64,000 nucleotides of DNA from CAYWIT01 sp964458415 (GCA_964458415.1 CAYWIT010000004.1:88780-152779); one strand, 5' to 3'. Shown: positions 42,601-51,879, counted from the first letter of the stretch. The notes: generated from the sequence alone by a model not told the origin. Numbers and translations are program-made.

Positions 42601-43839
42601 ATGCGGTTGGCCGGAATTGCTGTTATTTTTGTCTTTTGCCTGTCCTTGTCCGGCTGCCTGTCCCTGAAAGGGGAGGAAAAAAAGGCGGAAGAACGCTTTC
42701 TGCTCAAGCCTGCTGCTTTTGCGGATCTGCCGGGATGGTCGGTGGATAACGTGGGGGAAGCCATTGTTCCCCTGCAAAAATCCTGTGCGAAAACTGTCCT
42801 GAAAAAGGCGGATCATGATTTTGGCCCGCAGGCCTATAGCGGCAAGGTCCGCGACTGGCAGGAGGTCTGCGACAAGCTTTCTCTTTATTTGCTGGCGACG
42901 GATGCCGAGGCCCGTAATTTCTTTGAAGAGCATTTCACCCCCTATGAAGTCTGGGGCGACAAGGGTCGAGAAGGGCTTTTTACGGGGTACTACGAGCCCG
43001 TCCTGCGCGGCGCGCTGGAGCGAAGGGACCCTTATCTGATTCCGTTGCATGCGCGACCGGATGATCTTGTCACGGTCAATCTTGGCGATTTTAGGCCTGA
43101 GATGAAAGGCGAGACGGTCATGGGCCGTGTCGCCGGTGAAAATCTTGTTCCCTATTTCAGCCGGTCGGAAATTGAAGGCGGCGTATTGGAGCCGCAAAAG
43201 AAAGAGATAATCTGGGTGGACAGTGCGGTGGATGCGTTCTTTCTTCACATTCAGGGTTCCGGACAGGTGCAGATGGAAGACGGAACGGTCTTGCGGATCG
43301 GCTATGCGGCGCAGAACGGGCTTCCCTATCTGGCCATTGGCAAAGAGCTGATTGCACGGGGAGCGCTGACGCCGGAGACCGTTTCTATGCAGACCATCCG
43401 CCAATGGCTGGAGGCGCATCCGCAAGAGGCGCCGGAAGTGATGAATCTCAATGCCTCCTATATTTTCTTCAAGGCGCTGGAAGGGGAGGGGCCGCTGGGA
43501 GCACAGGGCGTTGCCCTGACGCCGGGACGGAGTCTTGCCGTGGATCGCAGGAAAGTTGCCTACGGGGCGCCGGTCTGGCTTGACGCTGCGGAACCGGAAG
43601 GGATGGGGCGGCTTCAGCGGCTGATGGTGGCGCAGGATACAGGGGGCGCTATCCGCGGCACGGTGCGCGGCGATTATTTCTGGGGGGCTGGAGAAATGGC
43701 GGCGCATAAGGCCGGGTTGATGAAGAGCGCGGGAAAAATGTGGGTGCTCTTGCCGAAAGGCGTGACCGTGCCGGAAAGCTGGCGCTGGAGCTGGTGGCGC
43801 ACATTGAAATTTCCAGCGGGGATGACGCAGCGTGACTGA
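42601..43839 (+). CDS. mltA: Membrane-bound lytic transglycosylase A
   Basis: This 412-residue lipoprotein has a lipobox LSLSGC with Cys19. MltA cleaves peptidoglycan glycan strands with formation of 1,6-anhydro ends. The family core FTGYYEPVLRG, IWVDSAVDAFFLHIQGSGQV near 207, and the C-terminal 3D domain LMVAQDTGGAIRGTVRGDYF with the conserved aspartates are all present. The ATG at 42601 follows AAGGGGAACGCAG; a TTG 18 bases upstream is in frame but gives no better signal peptide. The stop overlaps the next gene by 8 bp. Confidence 0.94.
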   Translation: MRLAGIAVIFVFCLSLSGCLSLKGEEKKAEERFLLKPAAFADLPGWSVDNVGEAIVPLQKSCAKTVLKKADHDFGPQAYSGKVRDWQEVCDKLSLYLLATDAEARNFFEEHFTPYEVWGDKGREGLFTGYYEPVLRGALERRDPYLIPLHARPDDLVTVNLGDFRPEMKGETVMGRVAGENLVPYFSRSEIEGGVLEPQKKEIIWVDSAVDAFFLHIQGSGQVQMEDGTVLRIGYAAQNGLPYLAIGKELIARGALTPETVSMQTIRQWLEAHPQEAPEVMNLNASYIFFKALEGEGPLGAQGVALTPGRSLAVDRRKVAYGAPVWLDAAEPEGMGRLQRLMVAQDTGGAIRGTVRGDYFWGAGEMAAHKAGLMKSAGKMWVLLPKGVTVPESWRWSWWRTLKFPAGMTQRD

Positions 43840-44650
43840 TATGAATTCTCCTTTTGGCGCTTATGCGCTGACCCCCCTGCAGAACAGCTTGCTGAAACAG
43901 GCGCAGGCCATGCCGGTCAACTGGTGCGGGCGGCGCGGGGCGCTGATTTTGCGCAAGATTGTTTTGTCCGGCGGCCTTGCCCGGGCGGATGTGATGGTTG
44001 AGGGACTGAAATTCAGGCTCTATCTCACGGATAATGTTTCCGAGCGGAAATTTCTTTTTATGCCGCAGTTCTTTGATCGCTATGAGCGCGATTTATTGCG
44101 CGCCCGTCTGCGACCGGGGGATTTCTTTGTCGATGTCGGCGCGAATGCCGGAATTTACAGCCTGACCGCCGCTGCTGCCGTTGGCAGCGGGGGGCATGTG
44201 CTGGCTATAGAGCCCAATCCTGTCGTGCTGAACCGGTTATTGTTCAACGCGCTGCAAAACGGGTTCGAGAGCGTCATTGCAGCGGAGCAGTCCGGCGTTT
44301 CCGATGTCGTCGGACAGTTTGATCTGGTGCTGGATGAAAGCAATTTGGGTGGATCAAGTCTGGTGACGGCACGATCGGACAAATCTATTTCCGTTCCCTG
44401 TCATACTTTGCTGGATATTGTCCAGCGCCATCGTTTTCCCCGCATTGACGCGATGAAGATGGATATCGAGGGGGCGGAGGATCGCGCCCTGATTCCGTTT
44501 TTGGAAAGGGCGCCGCGTGAAATCCTGCCGCGGGTGCTGATCCTTGAAAATTCCGTCAAGGACTGGAAGCGCGATTTGCAAGGGGCGTTGCGGCAGTCCG
44601 GCTATAAGCTTTTGCGGACGACGCGCATGAATCTGGTGTGGGAACTGTAA
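43832..44650 (+). CDS. FkbM-family methyltransferase
   Basis: This 272-residue SAM-dependent methyltransferase has motif I VDVGANAGIYSLTAAAA near residue 94, and AIEPNPVVLNRLLFNA for the acidic residue of motif II. MKMDIEGAEDRALIPFLE near 209 is the conserved FkbM segment. Enzymes of this family O-methylate sugars, antibiotics or amino acids; the substrate is unknown. The start is the GTG at 43832 (overlapping mltA) or the ATG at 43841. In relatives the gene after mltA is often an smr-family nuclease; here this methyltransferase takes that place. Confidence 0.85.
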   Translation: MTDMNSPFGAYALTPLQNSLLKQAQAMPVNWCGRRGALILRKIVLSGGLARADVMVEGLKFRLYLTDNVSERKFLFMPQFFDRYERDLLRARLRPGDFFVDVGANAGIYSLTAAAAVGSGGHVLAIEPNPVVLNRLLFNALQNGFESVIAAEQSGVSDVVGQFDLVLDESNLGGSSLVTARSDKSISVPCHTLLDIVQRHRFPRIDAMKMDIEGAEDRALIPFLERAPREILPRVLILENSVKDWKRDLQGALRQSGYKLLRTTRMNLVWEL

Positions 44651-44670
44651 AGCCTGTCCTCAGGCTTTTT
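44650..44670 (+). terminator. Rho-independent terminator of the mltA-fkbM transcript
   Basis: AAGCCTG (44650-44656) and CAGGCTT (44661-44667) form a 7-bp stem around TCCT, followed by TTT. It lies in the 9-bp gap and the last codons of the convergent sugar kinase gene. Confidence 0.65.
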
Positions 44671-45589
44671 GCGGCGGCGCCAGTTTTTTCAGGTTCGCCT
44701 CTATGTCGTCCTTGAAAGGCGTGCCTTCCTGCGCGCCAAGGCCAAGACAGCTCAGGCTCGCGCCGACGGCGGCGCGGTGCAGGGCGGCAAGCCAGCTATG
44801 GCCTTCCTGCAGGCAGGCCGCAAAAATCCCGCAAAAGGCATCTCCGGCACCGGTGCTGTCCACGACTTCGACCGGCAGGGCGGCAATGCTGTAGAGTTCC
44901 GTCCCTCTGGCGGCAATCGCGCCACGGGCTTCCAGCGTGACGATGCAGGTCAGGCTGGCGAGAGCGGCGATTTTTTGCGCCAGATGCCGGGCATCTGCCC
45001 CGACAATGCCAAGCCCGTGGGCCAGTTGCTGGGCTTCGAGCTCGTTAACGATCAGATAGTCGATCGTTTCAAGCACCTCCCGCGGGAGCGGCGTTCCCGC
45101 GGGGGAGGCATTGAGAATTGTCATCGCGCCATGTTTGCGGGCGCGGGCCAGTACGGAAAAGGTTTCGTGCGGCGCGACTTCCATCTGGGTCAGGATGATA
45201 TTTTTGTCGTTGAAGACCTCGTCCGGAGCCTGATCGGACGTGGCGTCAAGATTGGCGCCGGGCGCGACAATGACAAAGTTGCGCCCGTGCGGATCGACGG
45301 CGATAGTGGCGCAGCCTGTCGGGCGATATTCAGAAAGGCCTATTCCGGAAGTCCAGACGCCTTGATTGCGCAGGTTGTTGACCGAGCGCCTGCCGAAAGA
45401 ATCATCGCCCACTTTGCCGACCATGGCGACTTTGGCTCCGGCGCGTCCGGCGGCAATGGCCTGATTGGAACCTTTCCCTCCGGGACGGCTGACGTAGTCT
45501 GTGGCGCATAATACCGTTTCTCCCGGTTTGGGGAAATGGCTGACCGGCATGACCAGATCGATATTGAGGGAACCAAAGACAATGATCAT
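44660..45589 (-). CDS. PfkB-family carbohydrate kinase (ribokinase-like)
   Basis: This 309-residue sugar kinase has the N-terminal substrate motif RPGGKGSNQAIAAGRAGA near 34-50. The catalytic C-terminal motif STGAGDAFCGIFAACL near 247 supplies the aspartate base. The substrate-binding NIDLV near residue 8 fits ribokinase. No ribose transporter or rbs gene is adjacent, so the sugar is not certain; adenosine kinase-like or other PfkB roles are possible. It converges with the fkbM gene and is divergent from hemA, 221 bp away. Confidence 0.8.
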   Translation of the reverse strand: MIIVFGSLNIDLVMPVSHFPKPGETVLCATDYVSRPGGKGSNQAIAAGRAGAKVAMVGKVGDDSFGRRSVNNLRNQGVWTSGIGLSEYRPTGCATIAVDPHGRNFVIVAPGANLDATSDQAPDEVFNDKNIILTQMEVAPHETFSVLARARKHGAMTILNASPAGTPLPREVLETIDYLIVNELEAQQLAHGLGIVGADARHLAQKIAALASLTCIVTLEARGAIAARGTELYSIAALPVEVVDSTGAGDAFCGIFAACLQEGHSWLAALHRAAVGASLSCLGLGAQEGTPFKDDIEANLKKLAPPQKA

Positions 45590-45810
45590 TTAATGGATAT
45601 TGCGTCCTTATCTTCTTTTAAGAAAAAACGTCATGGAATCAGATTAAAGGGATCAGGGGGAAGGGTCTATAATTTTTGTATAAATGGGATAAAACTGGGT
45701 TTTTATGGTTAACAATTCTTGCATCCCCGGTTCCGGGAGTGTACACATAAAACACCCGTTTTCGAGAATGCTGGCGGGAACAAAAAAGGTTATGCAATTA
45801 CAGGTAGAAA

Positions 45811-47091
45811 ATGACCGTCTCTCCCCTCTCCAGATCTGCCGTTTCAAGAACGACGCAAGGTAAAAAAACGTCCAATCGTTTTTACGAGACTTTCTTTGAA
45901 AACCGGCTGGCGGACCTGCATAAGGAGGGACGCTATCGTGTTTTTGCCGATCTGGAACGGCAGGCCGGAAAATTTCCCAAAGCCCTCTGGCGGGACGAGA
46001 CCGGTGCCGAAAAGGAAGTCACGATCTGGTGCAGCAACGATTATCTCGGCATGGGGCAGCATCCAAAGGTTCTTTCCGCCATGTGCGATGCTGTGCAAAA
46101 ATGCGGTGCCGGCGCCGGCGGCACGCGCAATATTTCCGGTACAACGCATTATCATGTCCTGCTGGAAGACGAGCTGGCGGACCTGCATGGCAAGGAAGCG
46201 GGGCTGCTTTTCACCTCTGGCTACATTTCCAACGAGGCGGCATTGAGCACCATTGCCCGTGTTCTGCCGGATTGCGTTATTTTCTCGGATGAATTGAACC
46301 ATGCCTCCATGATTCAGGGGATCCGCGGCGCGGGCTGCGTGAAGTATATTTTCCGGCACAATGATTTGGGCCATCTTGAGACCCTGTTGCAGTCTGTGGA
46401 GCGCTGTCGCCCGAAAATTATCGCTTTTGAATCCGTCTATTCGATGGATGGCGATATCGCGCCAATCCGCCAAATCTGTGATCTGGCGGAAAAATACGGG
46501 GCTCTGACCTATCTGGATGAAGTGCATGCCGTGGGCATGTATGGCCCGCGGGGCGCCGGCGTTGCCGAAGCCACGGGGCAGATGGAGCGTATTGATGTTA
46601 TCGAAGGCACGCTTGGCAAGGCTTTCGGCGTCATGGGGGGGTATATCACGGGGAGCCGCGCGATTATCGATGTGGTGCGTTCCTATGCTTCCAGTTTTAT
46701 TTTTACCACATCCTTGCCGCCGGCTTTGCTGGGTGGCGCGCTTGCCAGCGTACGGCACTTGAAAGCTTCGCAGGAAGAGCGCCTGCGTCATCAGGAACGC
46801 GCCGCAACATTAAAAAAACTATTGGCGGACAATGGTCTGCCGGTGATGCCTTCGATCAGTCATATCGTGCCGTTGATGGTCGGGGACGCGCGTCTTTGCA
46901 AACGGGCCAGCGATGACCTGCTTGAACGTCATGGCATTTATGTGCAGCCGATCAATTACCCGACGGTGCCGCGTGGAACGGAACGTTTGCGCCTGACGCC
47001 GACTCCTTTGCATAGCGATGCCGATATGGATGCGCTGGTGGATGCGCTTTGCGAAGTCTGGGCCGCGCTCAGCCTGAAACGTGCGGCTTGA
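45811..47091 (+). CDS. hemA: 5-aminolevulinate synthase
   Basis: This 426-residue PLP enzyme condenses glycine with succinyl-CoA to 5-aminolevulinate, the C4 route of haem synthesis used by alphaproteobacteria. The PLP lysine is Lys270 in EGTLGKAFGVMGGY, the cofactor-contacting Asp236 lies in LDEVHAVGMYGPRGAG, and the glycine-rich GAGAGGTRNISGT is near 99. An N-terminal segment of some 20 residues precedes the core (FYETFFENRLADLHKEGRYR). Start is the ATG at 45811 after ACAGGTAGAAA. It converges with miaA 2 bp downstream. Confidence 0.95.
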   Translation: MTVSPLSRSAVSRTTQGKKTSNRFYETFFENRLADLHKEGRYRVFADLERQAGKFPKALWRDETGAEKEVTIWCSNDYLGMGQHPKVLSAMCDAVQKCGAGAGGTRNISGTTHYHVLLEDELADLHGKEAGLLFTSGYISNEAALSTIARVLPDCVIFSDELNHASMIQGIRGAGCVKYIFRHNDLGHLETLLQSVERCRPKIIAFESVYSMDGDIAPIRQICDLAEKYGALTYLDEVHAVGMYGPRGAGVAEATGQMERIDVIEGTLGKAFGVMGGYITGSRAIIDVVRSYASSFIFTTSLPPALLGGALASVRHLKASQEERLRHQERAATLKKLLADNGLPVMPSISHIVPLMVGDARLCKRASDDLLERHGIYVQPINYPTVPRGTERLRLTPTPLHSDADMDALVDALCEVWAALSLKRAA

Positions 47092-47093
47092 TT

Positions 47094-48047
47094 CTAGAGC
47101 GGGCCCGTCTTGAAGCCTTCAAGCAATCCGGAGAGTTTTTCCGTGTCGCTGGAATCCAGTACCAGATCAGCGTGAATCTGGTGGCGGAACCATGTAACCT
47201 GCCGCTTGGCGTAGTTGCGGGTGGCTTGCTGGGCTGCGATGCAGGCGGCTTCCCGCGTTGTGTCTCCGCTCAGCCAGGATGACAGCTCCGGATAACCCAG
47301 TGCCTTGGCGAGGGGAACGTCGGCGGGGATGCGGCCGGCGGTGATTTGCGACAGAAACGCCCGGGCTTCCTCGACGGCGCCTTGTTGCAACATGGTTTCA
47401 AAGCGGCTGTTGCATTGCCGGTAAAGCTGTTCCCGTGGCGGCAACAGCTTGACAACAATAAAGTGCAGATGCGGTGGCGGTTGTTCCCGCGGAAGGCTCT
47501 GCCAATAGGCAAGGCTCCGCCCCGTTGCTTCCAGCACCTCGCGGGCACGAACCAGCCGCTGGGTATTGAACGGGTCAAGACTTTCCGCCATGTCTGGATC
47601 CAGTCTCTGCAATTCCGCATGAAAGGCCGGATTCCCCATTTCTTGTTGCCGCTTTGCGACAGCGGCACGGATTTCAGCGCCGACCTCGGGAATCGGGCTG
47701 ATGCCGTTCAGCAGGGTTTTGATATAAAATCCGGTTCCGCCGACGATAATCGGCAGGCGGTGATCCTCGTGGGCTTTGTTGATTTCATCCAGCGCCAGAC
47801 CTTTCCATCGGGCGGCGGAGCAGCCGTCTGTCGGCTCCAGAAATCCATACAGGCGATGCGGGGCATGGCCGAGGTCTTCCGGGGAAGGCTGTGCCGTCAG
47901 CAGGGGGAGCGCGCGGTAGACTTGCATGGAATCGGCATTGATGATGGTGCCGTTATGTTTTCTGGCGGCAAAAAGCGCGAGGCCCGACTTGCCGCTGGCA
48001 GTCGGGCCTCCGAGGACAAGAACGGTTCTTTTCTTCAAACCGTTCAT
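47094..48047 (-). CDS. miaA: tRNA dimethylallyltransferase
   Basis: This 317-residue P-loop enzyme adds an isopentenyl group to A37 of tRNAs that read UNN codons. Walker A GGPTASGKSGLAL is at 13-25, DSMQVYRALPLLTAQPS near 39 is the substrate site, and GGTGFYIKTLLNG near 102 and QRLVRAREV are family motifs. The C-terminal RQVTWFR motif binds tRNA. Length is standard. It overlaps the upstream protease gene by 4 bp and converges with hemA. Confidence 0.95.
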   Translation of the reverse strand: MNGLKKRTVLVLGGPTASGKSGLALFAARKHNGTIINADSMQVYRALPLLTAQPSPEDLGHAPHRLYGFLEPTDGCSAARWKGLALDEINKAHEDHRLPIIVGGTGFYIKTLLNGISPIPEVGAEIRAAVAKRQQEMGNPAFHAELQRLDPDMAESLDPFNTQRLVRAREVLEATGRSLAYWQSLPREQPPPHLHFIVVKLLPPREQLYRQCNSRFETMLQQGAVEEARAFLSQITAGRIPADVPLAKALGYPELSSWLSGDTTREAACIAAQQATRNYAKRQVTWFRHQIHADLVLDSSDTEKLSGLLEGFKTGPL

Positions 48048-49573
48048 TTTGCCTTGTCGGTTTCGGCTTTTTTAAGCTTCACCGCCACAAAGCGCAGGTC
48101 ATCCTTGCGGGAGACAAAGAGCAGAACGGAACCGCGCCCTGCTTTTTCCGCCGCCGTAATCTTGTCGCTTACCTCCTGCGGTGTGGCGACGGCCTGCTGG
48201 TCGATTTCAACAACCACATCGCCCGGCATCAGCCCCTTTTCGGCGGCGGCGCCACCACGTTTGACATCTGTGATGATCACGCCGTTGGCGGCCTTGGCAA
48301 TGCCGTAGGTTTCACGGGACTGATCGTCGAGCGGCGCCAGACTGATCCCGAGGGCGGCGAGCTCTGTCGATTTGGTGCCGTTCTTGCCCTTGCCGGCATC
48401 CTTTCCGGCGGTCTCGATCATGCCGGTTTCTTCCGCTTTTTCCAGCTGGCCAAGATCGACCATAAAGGTTTTCTCCTTGCCTTTGCGCCAGACGGTCACG
48501 GGAACCTTTTTACCAACATCCGTCTCGGCGACCAAACGGGGCAGTTGCCGCATCTGGTCAATGGCGCGGTTGTTGAAGGAGAGAATGATGTCCCCGGCTG
48601 CAATCCCGACGGCTTCCGCCGGCCCCTTGGGCGTCACGTTGGAAACAAGCGCGCCGCGCGCCTTGTCAAGCCTGAGGCTTTCGGCGATTTCCGGCGTCAC
48701 TTCCTGAATCCTGACGCCAAGCCAGCCGCGGCGGGTCTGGCCGTACTGGACCAGCTGGCTGATGACGTTTTTGGCAAGATTGGCGGGAACGGAGAAGCCG
48801 ATTCCCACTGATCCGCCCGACGGCGAGAAGATGGCTGTATTGACGCCGATAACCTCGCCCTTTGTGTTGAACATCGGTCCGCCCGAGTTGCCGCGGTTGA
48901 TCGAGGCGTCACTCTGGATAAAATCGTCATAGGGGCCGGCGTTGATATCGCGTTGCCGCGCGGAAACGATCCCGGCAGTGACGGTCCCCCCCAGGCCGAA
49001 GGGGTTGCCGATGGCCAGCACCCATGATCCGACTTTGGCGCTGTCGCTGTCGCCCCACTTTGCGGCGACAAGGGGCTTGTCGGTTTTGACTTTCAGGAGG
49101 GCGATGTCTGTTTTGTCATCCGTGCCGACCAGCGTGGCGTCCAGTGTCGTGTCGTCGTGCAGGATGATTTTGATTTCATCGGCATCCTTGATGACGTGGT
49201 TGTTGGTAACAATGTAGCCTTCTTTGGCGTCAATAATAAAACCGGAGCCCAGCGCGGAAATATTTTCACTTCCTTGCGGTGCGCCATTGCGGTACTGGTC
49301 GTAAAAATCCTTGAAAAAGTCTTCAAACGGCGAGCCCGGCGGCAATTCCGGCATGGGGGGTAATTCCGGCCTGTTTGCCGCTGTGTCGATCTTTGTCGTG
49401 GTCGAGACGTTGACGACGGTCGGCAGCAGGCTTTCTGAGAGTGCGACAAAATCCGGCAGCGTGACTATGGCTTGGGCGGGATCGGCGGCAAGCGTCGCGG
49501 GAGCCTGAAAGAGCCAGAGGGCGCAGCCCAGCGTGATGGCGGGGAAGAGCAGGCGGGAAGATGTTTCTTTCAT
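48044..49573 (-). CDS. Do-family periplasmic serine protease (DegP/DegQ/MucD)
   Basis: This 509-residue HtrA protease has a signal peptide ending near TLAADPA. The catalytic triad is His126 (NNHVIKDADE), Asp156 (KTDIALLKV) and Ser230 (RGNSGGP). Two PDZ domains follow, with GWLGVRIQEVTPEIAESL at the start of the first and GVIITDVKRGGAAAEKGLMP in the second. It degrades or refolds misfolded envelope proteins. A 60-residue Pro-rich Q-linker before His126 (LPPMPELPPG) resembles the LA loop. The ribosome site GGAGG is near the ATG. DUF2065 and hflCK lie just upstream. Confidence 0.92.
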   Translation of the reverse strand: MKETSSRLLFPAITLGCALWLFQAPATLAADPAQAIVTLPDFVALSESLLPTVVNVSTTTKIDTAANRPELPPMPELPPGSPFEDFFKDFYDQYRNGAPQGSENISALGSGFIIDAKEGYIVTNNHVIKDADEIKIILHDDTTLDATLVGTDDKTDIALLKVKTDKPLVAAKWGDSDSAKVGSWVLAIGNPFGLGGTVTAGIVSARQRDINAGPYDDFIQSDASINRGNSGGPMFNTKGEVIGVNTAIFSPSGGSVGIGFSVPANLAKNVISQLVQYGQTRRGWLGVRIQEVTPEIAESLRLDKARGALVSNVTPKGPAEAVGIAAGDIILSFNNRAIDQMRQLPRLVAETDVGKKVPVTVWRKGKEKTFMVDLGQLEKAEETGMIETAGKDAGKGKNGTKSTELAALGISLAPLDDQSRETYGIAKAANGVIITDVKRGGAAAEKGLMPGDVVVEIDQQAVATPQEVSDKITAAEKAGRGSVLLFVSRKDDLRFVAVKLKKAETDKAK

Positions 49574-49600
49574 TTTAAACCTCCAGAAAAGAGCAGTTTG

Positions 49601-49789
49601 TCAAAATCCGCGCAGTACAGCGATAATCAAGAATCCGAATATGGCGAAAATAAGGCCGGCAGCGCGGATTGTCGCGGAAGGCATGCCGATGACCTGTGCC
49701 ATCATTTGTTTCATCTTGTCCGGGAAAAGAGCGTAGAGAGAGCCCTCCAGCAGCAAGACAAGTCCCAGAGCGGTCAAAACATCCATCAT
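49601..49789 (-). CDS. DUF2065 small membrane protein
   Basis: This 62-residue protein has two membrane helices (MDVLTALGLVLLLEGSLYAL and AGLIFAIFGFLIIAVLRGF) joined by a short amphipathic loop with KMKQMMAQVIGMPSA. The family is known from hflK-hflC operons of proteobacteria, and here it sits 12 bp after hflC and 28 bp before the Do protease gene. A role in HflKC or FtsH function is plausible but only from synteny. Confidence 0.85.
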   Translation of the reverse strand: MMDVLTALGLVLLLEGSLYALFPDKMKQMMAQVIGMPSATIRAAGLIFAIFGFLIIAVLRGF

Positions 49790-49800
49790 GAGATCTGCCC

Positions 49801-50670
49801 CTAGTTGGCGGATTTCCTGTTTTTAAAGAATTTCATGAAATCGCTGTCCGGCGTCAGGATCATCATTGTGTCGTCGCCGGAAAGGCTGCCTTTATAGGCA
49901 TCCATCGTCCGGTAAAATGCGTAGAACTCGGGGTCCTTGCTGAAGGCTTCGGCATAGATCCGGATGGCCGCTTCGTCGCCCTGGCCGCGCAGCAGCTGGG
50001 CCTGTTTTTCGGCTTCGGCCAGAAGGACGGTCCGCTCACGTTCGGCCTTTGAACGGATCTCCTGGGCCTGTTCCTGGCCCTGGGCGCGGAATTCTGCGGC
50101 TTCACGCTCGCGCTCGGTGCGCATCCGGGCGAAAATTGACTGGCTGGTCTGTTCGGGTAGGTCGGCGCGGCCGATCCGGACATCGACAACCTCGATGCCC
50201 AGACGGCTGGCCGTTTCATTGACCTGCCGGTTGATGTTTTCCATCAGGGCGCTTCTTTTTTCCGACAACAGGCTGGTGAGGGTGGCGGTGCCAAGCGTGC
50301 TGCGCAGGGTCGAGCTGATAATATTGTTCAGGCGCGAGGCTGCTTGTTGTTCGGTTTGCAGCGTAGTGGCATATTCCAGCATGTCGGTAATGCGGTAGCG
50401 GGCAAAGGTATCGACGACGATACGCTTTTTATCCGCCAGAATGACTTCTTCCGGCGGCGGGTCGAGGTCGAGCACGCGTTTTTCAAAGACGCTGGTCTGC
50501 TGGATAAACGGAATTTTGAATTTCAGTCCGGGCATCGTGTATTGCTGCACGGGTTTGCCGAACTGGAGCACCATCGCCTGCTGGGTTTCATAAACGATAA
50601 AAACTGATTGGCTGAGGACGATAAAGGCGCCCAGCAGAAGAACGGCGAGGAAAGGTAAAGATTTGTTCAT
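49801..50670 (-). CDS. hflC: HflC, SPFH-domain modulator of FtsH
   Basis: This 289-residue protein has an N-terminal membrane anchor (LPFLAVLLLGAFIVLSQSVF). The SPFH/band 7 domain follows (FIVYETQQAMVLQFGKPVQ through LEVVDVRIGRADLP), then a coiled coil (EREREAAEFRAQGQEQAQEIRSKAERE, truncated here) and a C-terminal segment with DPEFYAFYRTMDAYK. HflC and HflK form a large periplasmic cage around FtsH and restrain its activity. hflK lies 12 bp upstream. The ftsH gene is 7 kb away in the same orientation. Confidence 0.93.
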   Translation of the reverse strand: MNKSLPFLAVLLLGAFIVLSQSVFIVYETQQAMVLQFGKPVQQYTMPGLKFKIPFIQQTSVFEKRVLDLDPPPEEVILADKKRIVVDTFARYRITDMLEYATTLQTEQQAASRLNNIISSTLRSTLGTATLTSLLSEKRSALMENINRQVNETASRLGIEVVDVRIGRADLPEQTSQSIFARMRTEREREAAEFRAQGQEQAQEIRSKAERERTVLLAEAEKQAQLLRGQGDEAAIRIYAEAFSKDPEFYAFYRTMDAYKGSLSGDDTMMILTPDSDFMKFFKNRKSAN

Positions 50671-50682
50671 GTCCGATTCTCC

Positions 50683-51843
50683 TTATTTCTGCTGCAACTT
50701 GCCGGGTTCAATCGGCAAATAGGGCAGCACCGGAGCCGCCTTGCCGTCGCCCAGAACGATTTTGCGGCTGCTGCGCAGGATATCCTGCATGGTTTCGATG
50801 TAAATGCGCTCGCGCGTCACATCTTTTGACTGGGCATAGGCCTTATAAACGGAGAGGAAGCGTCCGGCTTCGCCTTCTGCCTTGGTGATCACGGCGGCTT
50901 TATAGGCCTCGGCTTCCTGCATTTTTTTCTGGGCCTCGCCGCGCGATTTCGGCACGATGTCATTGCGGTAGGTCTCGGCCTCGTTTTTCATTCTTTCCAG
51001 ATCCGTGCGGGCGCGCTGGACATCGTCGAAGGCGTCAACGACGGGCGGCGGCGGGTTTACCTGTTGCAGCTGCACGCTGTTGACGGCAATGCCTGCGTTG
51101 TATTCATCGAGAATTGCCTGCATCAGCTCTTTGGTCTTGATTTCGATATCGCTGCGGCCTTCGGTCAGGGCTTTTTGGATTTCCGTCCGGCCGATAATTT
51201 CGCGCATGGCGCTTTCCGCTACTTTTTTAATGGTGGATTCAGGATCGCGGATTTCGAAGAGGTATTTTTTGGCATCGTTAATATGCCAAGGCACGACGAA
51301 GTTGATATTCACGATGTTTTCGTCACCGGTCAGCATCAGGCTTTCGAACGGGATGTCGCTGGTGCCGGCCGCTTTGCTCCGTGTGGCCAGTTCTTCACGA
51401 TAGCCGATCACAACACGCCGTTCCTGTGCCACGTCCACTTTGCGGACCTCCTGCACCGGCCAGGGAATATGATAGCCCAGACCGGATTCGCCGCGTGTGC
51501 TGGTCCACTTTCCGAAGGTCATGATGACGGCGTTTTCCTCCGGTTCAACCCGATAAAATCCGGTGGCGAGCCAGAGCATGACAAGAATTAAAAAGATCGC
51601 GCCGAAGCCGAGGGAGGGAAAGCCTTTTGCGGAGGGCGGTTTGCGTCCGCCGAAAACATTTTTAAAACGATCCTGCGCATCGCGGATGACCGCCTCAAGA
51701 TCCGGCGGCAGATCTTTTCCGCCGCCTGAACCGCCGCCCTGCGGCCGTTGCCCCCAGGGGTTTTCATCCCCGCCGCGCCCGCCCCACGGGCCGTTTCCAG
51801 AACTGTTCTCAAGGATCATACCGATTACTTTTTTAATAGACAT
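50683..51843 (-). CDS. hflK: HflK, SPFH-domain modulator of FtsH
   Basis: This protein of about 386 residues has a Gly/Pro-rich cytoplasmic N-terminus (GNGPWGGRGGDENPWGQRPQ). A membrane helix near 72-90 (FGAIFLILVMLWLATGFY), the SPFH domain (RVEPEENAVIMTFGKW) and a coiled-coil C-terminus (RARTDLERMKNEAETY) follow. It partners HflC. The start is uncertain: GTG 51852, ATG 51843 or ATG 51819 are all in frame. I list 51843, which has a GGTGGACGGG stretch close by. A perfect 9-bp hairpin lies just upstream. Confidence 0.9.
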   Translation of the reverse strand: MSIKKVIGMILENSSGNGPWGGRGGDENPWGQRPQGGGSGGGKDLPPDLEAVIRDAQDRFKNVFGGRKPPSAKGFPSLGFGAIFLILVMLWLATGFYRVEPEENAVIMTFGKWTSTRGESGLGYHIPWPVQEVRKVDVAQERRVVIGYREELATRSKAAGTSDIPFESLMLTGDENIVNINFVVPWHINDAKKYLFEIRDPESTIKKVAESAMREIIGRTEIQKALTEGRSDIEIKTKELMQAILDEYNAGIAVNSVQLQQVNPPPPVVDAFDDVQRARTDLERMKNEAETYRNDIVPKSRGEAQKKMQEAEAYKAAVITKAEGEAGRFLSVYKAYAQSKDVTRERIYIETMQDILRSSRKIVLGDGKAAPVLPYLPIEPGKLQQK

Positions 51844-51879
51844 CCCGTCCACCCTTATTATGACACTTTATGTTCTGTC

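Noticed and set aside
45705..45863. 52-codon open frame upstream of and overlapping the hemA start (MVNNSCIPGSGS...)
   Set aside because: No ribosome site, no similarity recognised, and it runs out of frame into hemA; a regulatory upstream ORF is possible but unsupported.
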